DNA of 20,320 nucleotides from Bacillota bacterium (GCA_023443025.1 JAEZWM010000012.1:1-20320); one strand, 5' to 3'; shown: positions 6,544 to 13,022, counted from the first letter of the stretch. Notes: generated by a model not told the origin, from the letters alone. Program-made: numbers and translations.

Positions 6544-6798
6544 TGTGGACCTTGACAACTGAGTCGGATAAAGTTTAAAAGGGTTTAACCCTTTTTATAT
6601 ATATTTATTAAATTTTCAAATTGTTAATTTATGAGTATATTGATAAAGAGAATAGAAGATAATAATTAATATGAATAAAAAAGAGTACTTTAATTAAAAG
6701 TAAAAAATTTCGAGTAAAAATTTCAAGTTTAAGGAGATTAAAATTATTAAAATTTATATAGATCCAAAAAATAAACCGATTCAGTTGTCATAACCACA
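6544..6798. repeat. Element bounded by a 20-bp long-range inverted repeat
   Basis: TGACAACTGAGTCGG (6553-6567) is complementary to CCGATTCAGTTGTCA (6776-6790) over 15 bases with one G-T wobble. Beyond a short internal loop, TGTGG (6544-6548) pairs with CCACA (6794-6798). About 208 very AT-rich, non-coding bases lie between the arms. It could be a miniature inverted-repeat element or the closing stem of an RNA. No clear short target duplication is seen at the arms. Confidence 0.6.
6577..6595 (+). terminator. Terminator-like hairpin inside the AT-rich gap
   Basis: AAAAGGGTT (6577-6585) and AACCCTTTT (6587-6595) are perfect reverse complements, followed by T and ATATAT. The real loop would be about five bases. 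No gene ends just upstream on the plus strand. Confidence 0.5.
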
Positions 6799-6812
6799 AT
6801 AAATGTCCATAT

Positions 6813-6834
6813 GGTTCAATTTGAACCTTTTTTT
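6813..6834 (+). terminator. Terminator or attenuator just before the DJ-1 gene
   Basis: GGTTCAA (6813-6819) and TTGAACC (6821-6827) form a hairpin followed by seven T. It ends only 30 bases before the DJ-1 start codon, leaving too little room for a separate promoter. It must either end an upstream transcript or act as an attenuator in the DJ-1 leader. Confidence 0.7.
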
Positions 6835-6846
6835 ATGTTTAAAATT
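6831..6846 (+). repeat. 16-bp direct repeat, right copy
   Basis: Exact second copy of TTTTATGTTTAAAATT (first at 6485-6500), overlapping the T run of the preceding hairpin and reaching to within a few bases of the DJ-1 ribosome site. Confidence 0.75.
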
Positions 6847-6864
6847 ATATCGAAGGAGTAGAGA

Positions 6865-7371
6865 ATGAAAAAAATTATAATTTTGATCGAATCATTATTT
6901 GATGAACAAGAGCTTATATATCCTTATCACAGATTTAGAGAGGACTATGAAGTAGAGCTTGTAGGGAGCAACAGAGATGAAAAGTATAGTTCAAAGTCCG
7001 GAGTTTCTTTTAAATCCACTCTATCCTCCGCAGAAGTTAATGTTCATGACTATGCGGGAATCTTTATTCCTGGAGGATTTTCTCCTGACTTTATGAGAAG
7101 ATGCGAACAAACTGTAAAACTCGTAGAAGAATTTGATAAGGCTAAAAAGCCAATCGCTGCAATCTGTCATGGAGCTTGGATGATGGCAAGTGCTTGTGAT
7201 ATTAAAGGAAAAGATATAACTTCTTTCTATAGTATAAAAGACGATTTAGAAAATGCGGGAGCAAACTGGGTTGATAAAGAAGTAGTTGTCTCTGACCACC
7301 TTATCACCGGAAGAACTCCGGTTGATTTACCGGCTGTAGTAAAAGCTTTTATAGAACAGATAGAAGAGTAA
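6865..7371 (+). CDS. DJ-1/PfpI family protein (protease/deglycase type)
   Basis: A cytoplasmic protein of 168 residues that aligns throughout with Pyrococcus PfpI (166 residues). Shared blocks are the ELIYPYHR stretch (16-23), IFIPGGFSPD (66-75), the nucleophile elbow AAICHGAW with Cys101 and His102, the SIKDDLENAGANWVD region and TGRTPVDLP near the C-terminus. Family members are described as intracellular cysteine peptidases, or as glyoxalase III/deglycase enzymes that protect against dicarbonyl damage; the sequence cannot choose between these. The start has AAGGAG eight bases ahead. It is a single-gene unit with a strong terminator after it and an unusual upstream region ending in a hairpin with a T run. 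Family is firm, exact reaction is not. Confidence 0.93.
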   Translation: MKKIIILIESLFDEQELIYPYHRFREDYEVELVGSNRDEKYSSKSGVSFKSTLSSAEVNVHDYAGIFIPGGFSPDFMRRCEQTVKLVEEFDKAKKPIAAICHGAWMMASACDIKGKDITSFYSIKDDLENAGANWVDKEVVVSDHLITGRTPVDLPAVVKAFIEQIEE

Positions 7372-7376
7372 TAAGC

Positions 7377-7404
7377 AAAGGACCATGATAGATGGTCCTT
7401 TTTT
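7377..7404 (+). terminator. Terminator of the DJ-1 gene
   Basis: AAAGGACCAT (7377-7386) and ATGGTCCTTT (7392-7401) form a 10-bp stem with a 5-base loop, then more T. Confidence 0.92.
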
Positions 7405-7441
7405 ATTGATGAATAATACAGTAATATTTATGCAACGTTAT

Positions 7442-7470
7442 TTGTTCTCTACGAATATTTGATGTATAAT
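7442..7470 (+). promoter_or_regulatory. Orphan plus-strand promoter
   Basis: TTGTTC (7442-7447) and a perfect TATAAT (7465-7470) are exactly 17 bases apart. No plus-strand protein gene follows before the convergent thrS; the likely product is the small RNA candidate at 7477-7628. Confidence 0.6.
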
Positions 7471-7476
7471 AAATAT

Positions 7477-7628
7477 TATGAACAAGTCTAATTGTTGTAT
7501 ATTAAGCATTCATGGAATTACCATATGCATATTATACAGATATATACAATAAATGTTAAAATACGCAAGCCTGACCCCCTGTATTTTTATAAACAAAAGC
7601 CATATCCGTTAGGATATGGCTTTCTTTT
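7477..7628 (+). ncRNA. Candidate small RNA with a C-rich motif
   Basis: A promoter ends at 7470 and a strong intrinsic terminator lies at 7596-7628, framing about 150 non-coding bases. Near the 5' end GCAT-TC-ATGG (7506-7515) pairs with CCATATGC (7521-7528) around a 5-base loop with a 2-base bulge. A likely single-stranded CCCCCT follows at 7575-7580, then the terminator hairpin. C-rich loops are how Firmicute sRNAs such as RsaE/RoxS bind ribosome sites. A 24-codon frame begins at 7478, at the expected first base of the transcript and without a ribosome site, so I do not call it a gene. I recognise no known RNA family. Confidence 0.4.
7596..7628 (-). terminator. Bidirectional terminator of thrS
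   Basis: AAAGCCATATCC (7596-7607) and GGATATGGCTTT (7612-7623) form a 12-bp stem with a GTTA loop. On the minus strand it follows the thrS stop directly; on the plus strand it is followed by ctttttt-like sequence and would end the sRNA candidate. Confidence 0.92.
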
Positions 7629-9535
7629 TAGTTTGATTTGTTTTTAATTTCTTCTAATACTCTGTTTATGAACTCAGCTTTTGGCACTGAGCCTTCGTCT
7701 CCTATGTCTCTTTTTCTTACTGAGACATTTCCTGATTCTATTTCTTTTTCTCCTAGTATGATGCTATATGGGACTTTTTCGATTTGAGCTGCTCTGATTT
7801 TAAAACCGATTTTCTCTGCTCTTGCATCTACTTCTGCTCTGATTCCTGCTTCTTGCATTTCTAGTCTTAGCTCTTCCGCAGCTTCATTGAACTTGTCTGA
7901 TATCGGAAGTATTTTTACCTGAAGAGGTGCTATCCATACCGGGAACTTTCCTGCATATTGCTCGATTAGGTTACCAATAAATCTTTCAAGTGATCCTAAA
8001 AGTGCTCTGTGAAGCATTACAGGTTTTTGTTTTTCATTGTTTTCATCTATATAGTATAGGTCAAATCTTTCAGGCATTTGGAAGTCTAGCTGAATTGTTC
8101 CGCATTGCCAAGTTCTTCCTATGGCATCTTCTAGATGGAAGTCTATTTTTGGGCCATAAAAGGCTCCATCGCCTTCATTAATCCTGTACTCAAGTTCTCT
8201 TTCTTTAAGTGCTGATTCTAAGCTTTCTTCTGCAAAATCCCATGACTCAGGATCTCCCATAAAGTCATCAGGTCTTGTAGATAGCTCAACTTCATACTTA
8301 AATCCAAAAGTAGAGTAAAGCAGATCTGCAAGGTCGATCATTTTGAAAACTTCATCTTTTACTTGTTCAGGTAGACAGTAAACATGAGCGTCATCCTGAG
8401 TGAATGATCTAACTCTGAAAAGTCCATGAAGTGCTCCTGAAAGTTCATGTCGGTGTACTAGACCAAACTCTGAAAGTCTCACAGGAAGGTCCCTATATGA
8501 GTGTAGTTTTGAGTTATAAACTATAGTAGAACCGGGACAGTTCATTGGCTTTACAGCGTAGTCTTCACTGTCTATTTGAGTGAAGTACATATTTTCACGG
8601 TAATGATCCCAGTGTCCTGATCTATGCCATAAGTCTTCATTAAGGATTATTGGAGTCATAATCTCCCCATATCCGTTTTTCTCTAGTACATCTCTCCACC
8701 AATCCATTAATGTGTTTCTTAACACCATTCCCTTTGGATGGAAGAATGGGAAACCAGGTCCTTCATCGTGGAAGCTGAAAAGATCCATTTCTTTACCAAT
8801 CTTTCTATGATCTCTTTTCTTAGCCTCTTCAAGTCTTTCTATATGCTCGTCAAGCTGCTTCTTCTTTTCAAAAGAAGTACCGTAAATCCTTTGCAGCATT
8901 TTATTATTTTCGTCGCCTCTCCAGTATGCTCCTGCGATGTTTAGCAGTTTAACAGCTTTAATCTTCTTTAAGTCATACAGATGAGGACCCCTACATAGGT
9001 CTGTAAATTCTCCAAGCTTGTAAAATGATATTGTCTCATCTTCCGGAAGATTTTCTATTAAGTCAACTTTAAACTCTTCCCCTTCTTTTTTGAAATACTC
9101 CAGGGCTTCGTCTCTTTTCATCTCGAATCTTTCCAATACATGGTTTTCTTTTATGATTTTACGCATTTCTTCTTCGATTTTTTCTAAATCTTCAGGTGAA
9201 AATCTGTGTTCAGTGTCAAAGTCGTAATAGAAACCATCTTTTATCGCAGGTCCAATAGCAAACTTAGTTCCGGGGAAAAGTCTCTGAACTGCAAGTGCCA
9301 TTATATGTGCGGAAGTATGTCTAAATATCTCCTTGCCTTCTTCATCATCGAAGTTAACAAATCTAACTTCTGAGTCCTCAACAACAGGTTCTTGTAATCC
9401 TTTAATCTCACCATTAACTACTGCACCAAGTGAATTTCTCATAAGACCTTCTGAAATTCCTAATGCAACATCTTTTAACAATACACCTTGTTCAAATTCT
9501 CTTACAGAATTGTCCGGGAATGTAATCTTAATCAT
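7628..9535 (-). CDS. thrS: Threonine-tRNA ligase
   Basis: Charges tRNA-Thr with threonine in the cytoplasm. At 635 residues it has all bacterial domains in order: TGS domain (1-61), the editing domain with HTSAH (73-77) and the TDLCRGPH segment (178-185), the class II catalytic core, and the C-terminal anticodon-binding domain from about 535. The three zinc ligands are present: Cys333 in MNCPGS, His384 in DDAH and His509 in MLHRA. Motif 2 is the FGLVHRHELSG region (357-367) and motif 3 is LHRALLGSLERF (508-519). The ATG at 9535 has a textbook AAGGAGG site six bases before it. The gene stands alone behind a T-box leader, so its expression should rise when uncharged tRNA-Thr builds up. Nothing is missing or unusual in the protein. 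Confidence 0.99.
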   Translation of the reverse strand: MIKITFPDNSVREFEQGVLLKDVALGISEGLMRNSLGAVVNGEIKGLQEPVVEDSEVRFVNFDDEEGKEIFRHTSAHIMALAVQRLFPGTKFAIGPAIKDGFYYDFDTEHRFSPEDLEKIEEEMRKIIKENHVLERFEMKRDEALEYFKKEGEEFKVDLIENLPEDETISFYKLGEFTDLCRGPHLYDLKKIKAVKLLNIAGAYWRGDENNKMLQRIYGTSFEKKKQLDEHIERLEEAKKRDHRKIGKEMDLFSFHDEGPGFPFFHPKGMVLRNTLMDWWRDVLEKNGYGEIMTPIILNEDLWHRSGHWDHYRENMYFTQIDSEDYAVKPMNCPGSTIVYNSKLHSYRDLPVRLSEFGLVHRHELSGALHGLFRVRSFTQDDAHVYCLPEQVKDEVFKMIDLADLLYSTFGFKYEVELSTRPDDFMGDPESWDFAEESLESALKERELEYRINEGDGAFYGPKIDFHLEDAIGRTWQCGTIQLDFQMPERFDLYYIDENNEKQKPVMLHRALLGSLERFIGNLIEQYAGKFPVWIAPLQVKILPISDKFNEAAEELRLEMQEAGIRAEVDARAEKIGFKIRAAQIEKVPYSIILGEKEIESGNVSVRKRDIGDEGSVPKAEFINRVLEEIKNKSN

Positions 9536-9564
9536 ATTTCCTCCTTAAAAAAATATAAAAAAAT

Positions 9565-9598
9565 CCTCTCGTTCTACTATAATAGTAGGGACGAGAGG
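9565..9598 (-). terminator. T-box regulated terminator
   Basis: Read on the minus strand, CCTCTCGT (9598-9591) pairs with ACGAGAGG (9572-9565), with CTACTA/TAGTAG paired inside, followed by ATTTTTTT. Its 5' side overlaps the downstream end of the antiterminator region, as expected for a T-box. Confidence 0.9.
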
Positions 9599-9730
9599 CT
9601 CGTGGTTCCACCCTAATTGCTTCTTAATTAAATAATTGCTCCGGATTAGTTTTCATAAATGGTTTTCTTGGATAAATCTCAGCCTACATATCCTCTCTGT
9701 TAGTACTTCACTTACTACTCGACCCTTCAT
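9565..9730 (-). promoter_or_regulatory. Threonine T-box leader of thrS
   Basis: The T-box sequence AGGGTGGAACCACG is exact on the minus strand (9614-9601). Upstream are the GAGTAGTAAGTGAAG, AGAGAGG and GGCTGAGA elements of Stem I. The specifier loop reads ATGAAAACTAATCCGGAGC; I assign ACT (9650-9648) as the specifier because it is a threonine codon in the usual place before the CCGGAGC stem. Uncharged tRNA-Thr should bind and favour the antiterminator over the terminator at 9565-9598. Confidence 0.93.
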
Positions 9731-9733
9731 AGC

Positions 9734-9761
9734 ATTATATTAAATTATTTATAAAAAACAA
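9734..9761 (-). promoter_or_regulatory. thrS promoter
   Basis: A perfect TATAAT (9739-9734) with TTGTTT (9761-9756) 16 bases upstream on the minus strand, placing the transcript start just before Stem I of the T-box. Between it and the plus-strand promoter at 9899 (9762-9898) I see only AT-rich sequence. Confidence 0.6.
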
Positions 9762-9898
9762 ATACATTATGGATATTCTATCAATAAATCACAAAAAAAT
9801 CAAGTAAAAAGTGTTTTGTACTATCTTTTGAATTTTTTAATTTTATTTCCTACAATTTCGTTTCTCTGCCTTTAATATTAGCTAGCTATATTTTTTTA

Positions 9899-9907
9899 TG
9901 CTATAAT
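9899..9907 (+). promoter_or_regulatory. Extended -10 promoter of the membrane protein-HAD pair
   Basis: TGCTATAAT (9899-9907) is a perfect extended -10 motif with no good -35. A second TATAAT lies at 9918-9923. Confidence 0.55.
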
Positions 9908-9974
9908 GTTATCATAATATAATATGTACAAATGCAAATTTATAATAATAGATAAAAGAACTTAAGGAGTTAAA

Positions 9975-10349
9975 ATGAGAAGCATATTTAATTTAGTTTT
10001 GGATTATCAAAGTAGAACTACAATCATTCCACTATCTGCATTTCTTGCAATAATTGGAACAGGACTTATATTTTGGATATCCAATAAAAATAAATACATA
10101 AAGTATGTACCCGGCTTAATCTTAGTTTTTATAGGTATTTACAATCTGGTTGAAGGCTTTCCAAAGATGACTGATGAAGTAGGCTTAAATATGGTGCTAC
10201 GATTTGGTATATTTTTCGTTGCGGGATTTGTATCGCTTTGCTTCGCTCTTATACTTGGAATTATAGAAAAGTCAAAAAGTCCGGTCACTCGAGTAAAGAA
10301 ACCGAGCAGACTAAAAAGTTTATTTACGAGGAAATCTAATGAAAGATAA
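9975..10349 (+). CDS. Small three-segment membrane protein, unrecognised
   Basis: A 124-residue protein that I cannot assign to a family. Three hydrophobic stretches, about residues 15-36, 44-59 and 73-97, should span the membrane. The C-terminal tail (98-124) is strongly basic (EKSKSPVTRVKKPSRLKSLF), so by the positive-inside rule it faces the cytoplasm. There is no signal peptide and no catalytic motif. The ATG at 9975 has TAAGGAG seven bases ahead. Its last 11 bases overlap the start of the HAD phosphatase gene, whose GAGG ribosome site lies inside this one, so the two are co-translated and may act together. A role as membrane partner or anchor for the HAD enzyme is a guess from this overlap only. 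Confidence 0.8.
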   Translation: MRSIFNLVLDYQSRTTIIPLSAFLAIIGTGLIFWISNKNKYIKYVPGLILVFIGIYNLVEGFPKMTDEVGLNMVLRFGIFFVAGFVSLCFALILGIIEKSKSPVTRVKKPSRLKSLFTRKSNER

Positions 10350-11079
10350 AAATATAGTTGCATTTTTTGATATCGATGGTACTCTTACCAGAACTTCACT
10401 GATGATAGACCATTTTTTAAGACTTGTAAAAAACGATGTAATAGAAGAGCACACATGGATTAACGAAATTAAACCTCTGTATGACGATTACAACAAAAGG
10501 TATGTCGACTATGACAACTACCTTGGAGTTGTGGCAGGAGTTTATATGGAGACTCTTAAAGGTGTTAAATACGATTTTATTGACTATATTGCTCAGCAGG
10601 TTATCAAACATAATGCCGATATAGTTTATACTTATACAAGATCACAGATTAAATGGCATTTAGAGCGCGGACATCTCGTATTTTTTATCTCAGGAAGTCC
10701 AAACTTTTTGGTTAAACACATAGCTAAGAAGTATAATGTAACCGACTTTAGGGGCTCAATATATACCGTTGATGAAAACAATGTTTTTACAGGTGAATAT
10801 ATTAAAATGTGGGATAGTAAGAGCAAAAAAGAAATGATGGGGGTATTTGACAGACTATATGGTATAGATTTTGAAAAATCTTATGCATATGGGGATACCA
10901 ATGGAGACATCTCTATGCTAGAAAGCGTAGGACATCCTGTAGCGATTAACCCTACTCATACTTTGCTGGATTATATAAAAAATAGCGAAACTCTAAAAAA
11001 TAAAATCGAAATAATCGTAGAGCGTAAAGACGTCATTTATAAAGTACCGCCGGATGTGAAAACACATAAAATTAAATAG
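10339..11079 (+). CDS. HAD-IB family phosphatase (SerB/CicA-like)
   Basis: A 246-residue cytoplasmic hydrolase of the haloacid dehalogenase superfamily, subclass IB, which removes phosphate through an aspartyl-phosphate intermediate. Motif I is FFDIDGTLT with Asp11 as nucleophile and Asp13 as acid/base; motif II is FISGS with Ser118; motif III is a lysine in SKSKK (160-164); motif IV is YGDTNGD with Asp186 and Asp190. A helical cap (about 20-100) lies between motifs I and II, as in phosphoserine phosphatase and CicA. Length and pattern fit the HAD-IB hypothetical group better than SerB itself, so the substrate (phosphoserine, a phospholipid head group or other) is open. It overlaps the small membrane protein gene by 11 bases and ends at a strong terminator shared with the convergent gene. 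Confidence 0.92.
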   Translation: MKDKNIVAFFDIDGTLTRTSLMIDHFLRLVKNDVIEEHTWINEIKPLYDDYNKRYVDYDNYLGVVAGVYMETLKGVKYDFIDYIAQQVIKHNADIVYTYTRSQIKWHLERGHLVFFISGSPNFLVKHIAKKYNVTDFRGSIYTVDENNVFTGEYIKMWDSKSKKEMMGVFDRLYGIDFEKSYAYGDTNGDISMLESVGHPVAINPTHTLLDYIKNSETLKNKIEIIVERKDVIYKVPPDVKTHKIK

Positions 11080-11091
11080 AATCAAATTAAA

Positions 11092-11113
11092 AAACCCGGA
11101 AAATTCCGGGTTT
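11092..11113 (+). terminator. Bidirectional terminator between HAD and CWB2-CAP genes
   Basis: AAACCCGGA (11092-11100) and TCCGGGTTT (11105-11113) form a 9-bp stem with a 4-base loop, with T on the plus side and T-rich sequence on the minus side. Confidence 0.9.
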
Positions 11114-11116
11114 ATT

Positions 11117-12511
11117 TTATTTAGATAATCCAAATACTTGTACCCAATGCACCGATCCGTTCTCACTTACCCAGCACGCAACTCCGATTGCTTTAAAGTC
11201 AGCTCTATCTCTTAGAATATTACCACTTTGTCCGGATGTGGACATCATAATGTCAATGACATCCTGAGGATGTGCAGCGATAATTGCCAGGTTTTCGCCT
11301 TTAACTTGAGCTTCATTAACAGTTTCAAATCTTAAGCCATTAGGTCTTGTATGTGATAGTTTGTCTTCTATTTCTTTAGCTCTTATTTTTGCAGCCTCTA
11401 TTAATCCTTCATCCCAAACTAGAGGATTAAGACCTTTCTCTACTCTGATATCGTTAATTATATCCGCCATTTGCTTAGCATAATCGTCATTATACGCATT
11501 GTTTTCAAAAACAGGAACTTTAGGTTTATTTATCTCACCAAGAATTTCAAGTAGTTCACCGGCTACACTTGATGAAATTGATCCCCTACCCCCCACTAAT
11601 AAAACCTTGGAAGGGTTAACTTCTTCCAGATAATCCTTTACCGATCCCGGTAAACTGTCTGCATCTGTTAAGATAATAGGTGCACTATAGACCCCTGAAA
11701 GAGCTGCAGCCGATAATGCATCCGGAAAGTTAAGTCCATTTGCGATTATTATATTCTTAGGACTGCTAAAAGCTTTTTTAGAAAGTTCTATAGCTGTATC
11801 ATATCTGTTATTACCTGAAATCCTCTCTGCATTTGGAAGTTCATCAAAAACATCATTCGATACGGTTTTTTCACCACCAAGTATTACAGTATCTTTGACA
11901 TTTGGCATATTCAGTATCATCCTTGAAGCTGCAGGAACGCTGTTTTCAGTAACCAGTACTATAGGCATTCCCCTATCACCAAGGTATGCACTCGCTGAAA
12001 GAGCATCAGGAAATTTTTGACCATTGGTTACTGCAATGGATGTAGCTCCTGTAATGTTTAGAACTCTATTCGCAATAAGTGCTGCGGTTTCATATCTGTC
12101 CTCTCCACCAATTCTTTCAACATCCGCAACCACACTTAGCTGATCGCTAACTTTTTGAGATATAGACCCTTCGCTACCAAGAATGATGGCTTTTGATGCG
12201 CCAAGTTCTATAACTTCTTTTAATACCTCATCTTCTAATTGTTCTTGAGCAGTTAAAAGAATAGGGGCTTTAAGAGCTACTGCTAGTGGTCCTCCAGCCA
12301 GTGCATCCGGAAAATTAAACCCATTTGCTATTAAGACATACTCTGAAGAATCAAATCCATTTTTACTAACTTCTAGTGCTGTTTTTATTCTGGAATCACC
12401 GGATAGCCTGGTCATCTCAAATTGGTTTTCATCGGCAAAAACCGTGCCCGATAGCAGCATTATACTCACGAGTAATATTGCTACAGATCTTTTTAAAATT
12501 CGCAAATACAT
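11117..12511 (-). CDS. Secreted cell-wall protein: three CWB2 repeats plus CAP domain
   Basis: A 464-residue surface protein. Residues 1-26 are a signal peptide (RILKRS, a hydrophobic run, then TVFA before the likely cut). Three cell-wall-binding type 2 repeats follow at about 35-126, 132-225 and 229-320, each opening with RL/RIxGxxRxxTA and carrying the FPDALA/S motif. In Clostridia three such repeats anchor a protein non-covalently to anionic wall polymers. The C-terminal CAP (SCP/PR1) domain spans about 341-462, with SHTRP (His387), GENLA (Glu406) and HWVQVFG. Where bacterial CAP proteins usually have GHRxNIL, this one has GQSGNIL, so the second cavity histidine appears to be Gln428. GGGAGG stands seven bases before the ATG. 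It is a single-gene unit. Surface location is sure; the job of the CAP domain is unknown. Confidence 0.95.
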   Translation of the reverse strand: MYLRILKRSVAILLVSIMLLSGTVFADENQFEMTRLSGDSRIKTALEVSKNGFDSSEYVLIANGFNFPDALAGGPLAVALKAPILLTAQEQLEDEVLKEVIELGASKAIILGSEGSISQKVSDQLSVVADVERIGGEDRYETAALIANRVLNITGATSIAVTNGQKFPDALSASAYLGDRGMPIVLVTENSVPAASRMILNMPNVKDTVILGGEKTVSNDVFDELPNAERISGNNRYDTAIELSKKAFSSPKNIIIANGLNFPDALSAAALSGVYSAPIILTDADSLPGSVKDYLEEVNPSKVLLVGGRGSISSSVAGELLEILGEINKPKVPVFENNAYNDDYAKQMADIINDIRVEKGLNPLVWDEGLIEAAKIRAKEIEDKLSHTRPNGLRFETVNEAQVKGENLAIIAAHPQDVIDIMMSTSGQSGNILRDRADFKAIGVACWVSENGSVHWVQVFGLSK

Positions 12512-12548
12512 TATAAATCCTCCCGTTAAAGCTTTTATTATGCTATTA

Positions 12549-12578
12549 ATTATCTAATTTATTGCATGCATAATTCAA
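12549..12578 (-). promoter_or_regulatory. Promoter of the CWB2-CAP gene
   Basis: On the minus strand TTGAAT (12578-12573) and GATAAT (12554-12549) are 18 bases apart, about 38 bases before the start codon. Confidence 0.5.
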
Positions 12579-12627
12579 ATTCATTTATACTATAATTACT
12601 ATTATAACCCTTTTATACAAAAAGAAA

Positions 12628-12648
12628 AAGACTCCCCTCGGAAGTCTT
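12628..12648 (-). terminator. Terminator of the 11-residue-repeat gene
   Basis: Read on the minus strand, AAGACTTCC (12648-12640) pairs with GGAGTCTT (12635-12628) with one bulged T and a GAGG loop, followed by TTTC and more T. Confidence 0.8.
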
Positions 12649-12663
12649 CTTTTAAGTATTAAC

Positions 12664-12909
12664 TTAAAATTTTTTCTTAATATCGTCTTTTAAATCATTT
12701 GCTTTGTCTTTAATGTCATCAGCTATGCCTTTTGCTTTGTCTTTAAGTTTATCGGCACCTTTTTCAGCATCTTTCTTAACTTCTTTTGATTTTTTCTCAG
12801 CATCTTTTTTTACGTCTTTTGCTTTTTTCTCAATGTCATCTTTAGCTCGATCTACTTTTTTATCAACCTTATCCTTTAGGTTTTTTAAGTCTTTTTTTAG
12901 ATTATCCAT
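12664..12909 (-). CDS. Small charged helical protein of 11-residue repeats
   Basis: An 81-residue protein of which 52 residues are charged (29 Lys, 1 Arg, 18 Asp, 4 Glu), with no Cys, Trp, Tyr, His or Pro. From residue 8 to 73 it is six unbroken 11-residue units (8-18, 19-29, 30-40, 41-51, 52-62, 63-73). Small or hydrophobic residues stand at unit positions 1, 4 and 8, for example L8/L11/V15, V19/A22/I26 and A52/L55/A59, with Ser at 41 the one polar exception. That is the hendecad pattern of an amphipathic helix as in group 3 LEA proteins and apolipoproteins. It has no signal peptide or membrane segment. AGAGGGG lies about ten bases before the ATG, and its own terminator follows. A stress or membrane-surface role is possible by analogy but not shown. 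Low-complexity families such as YtxH-like or CsbD-like proteins are alternative labels. Confidence 0.85.
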   Translation of the reverse strand: MDNLKKDLKNLKDKVDKKVDRAKDDIEKKAKDVKKDAEKKSKEVKKDAEKGADKLKDKAKGIADDIKDKANDLKDDIKKKF

Positions 12910-12991
12910 ATTTACACCACCCCTCTGGCTTACTTATACCCGCATTAATTCTGATTAAAACAAAGTTGAATAGAATTATTAAAATATATCG

Positions 12992-13022
12992 TTGAATTTA
13001 TATATACTTTACCCACTATATA
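12992..13022 (+). promoter_or_regulatory. nrd promoter
   Basis: TTGAAT (12992-12997) with ACTATA (13015-13020, 17-base gap) or TATATA (13017-13022, 19-base gap) as -10. The -10 lies inside the NrdR-like box, which fits repression. Confidence 0.5.

Larger units (their letters stand above)
6325..6812. other. Large AT-rich gap with inverted and direct repeats
   Basis: This is most of the 639-bp gap between lysO and the DJ-1 gene. No open frame of useful length is present; the best are a 12-codon frame at 6631 and an 8-codon frame at 6671, neither with a ribosome site. The gap holds, from left to right, a long imperfect palindrome (6433-6483), a 16-bp direct repeat copy (6485-6500), a 21-bp perfect palindrome (6509-6529), a small hairpin (6527-6540), the left arm of a long-range inverted repeat (6544-6567), a terminator-like hairpin (6577-6595) and the right arm (6776-6798). 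It may be a decayed or miniature mobile element, or a structured RNA gene. Confidence 0.6.

Noticed and set aside
6731..6793. AAGGAG followed by an open frame with an ATT codon in the start position (ends PKNKPIQLS)
   Set aside because: No ATG, GTG or TTG start follows the ribosome-like site, the frame is only about 17 codons, and it ends inside the right arm of the inverted repeat. It could be a decayed gene tail, but there is too little to claim.
7478..7552. A 24-codon frame after the orphan promoter
   Set aside because: Its ATG falls at the expected first base of the transcript with no ribosome site, and the peptide has no recognisable character. A non-coding RNA is the simpler reading.
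12704..12958. An 84-codon plus-strand frame rich in Ser, Phe and Leu
   Set aside because: It is the antisense of the Lys/Asp repeat gene. Its composition is the mirror of AAA/GAT codons, and the minus-strand frame has the ribosome site and terminator.
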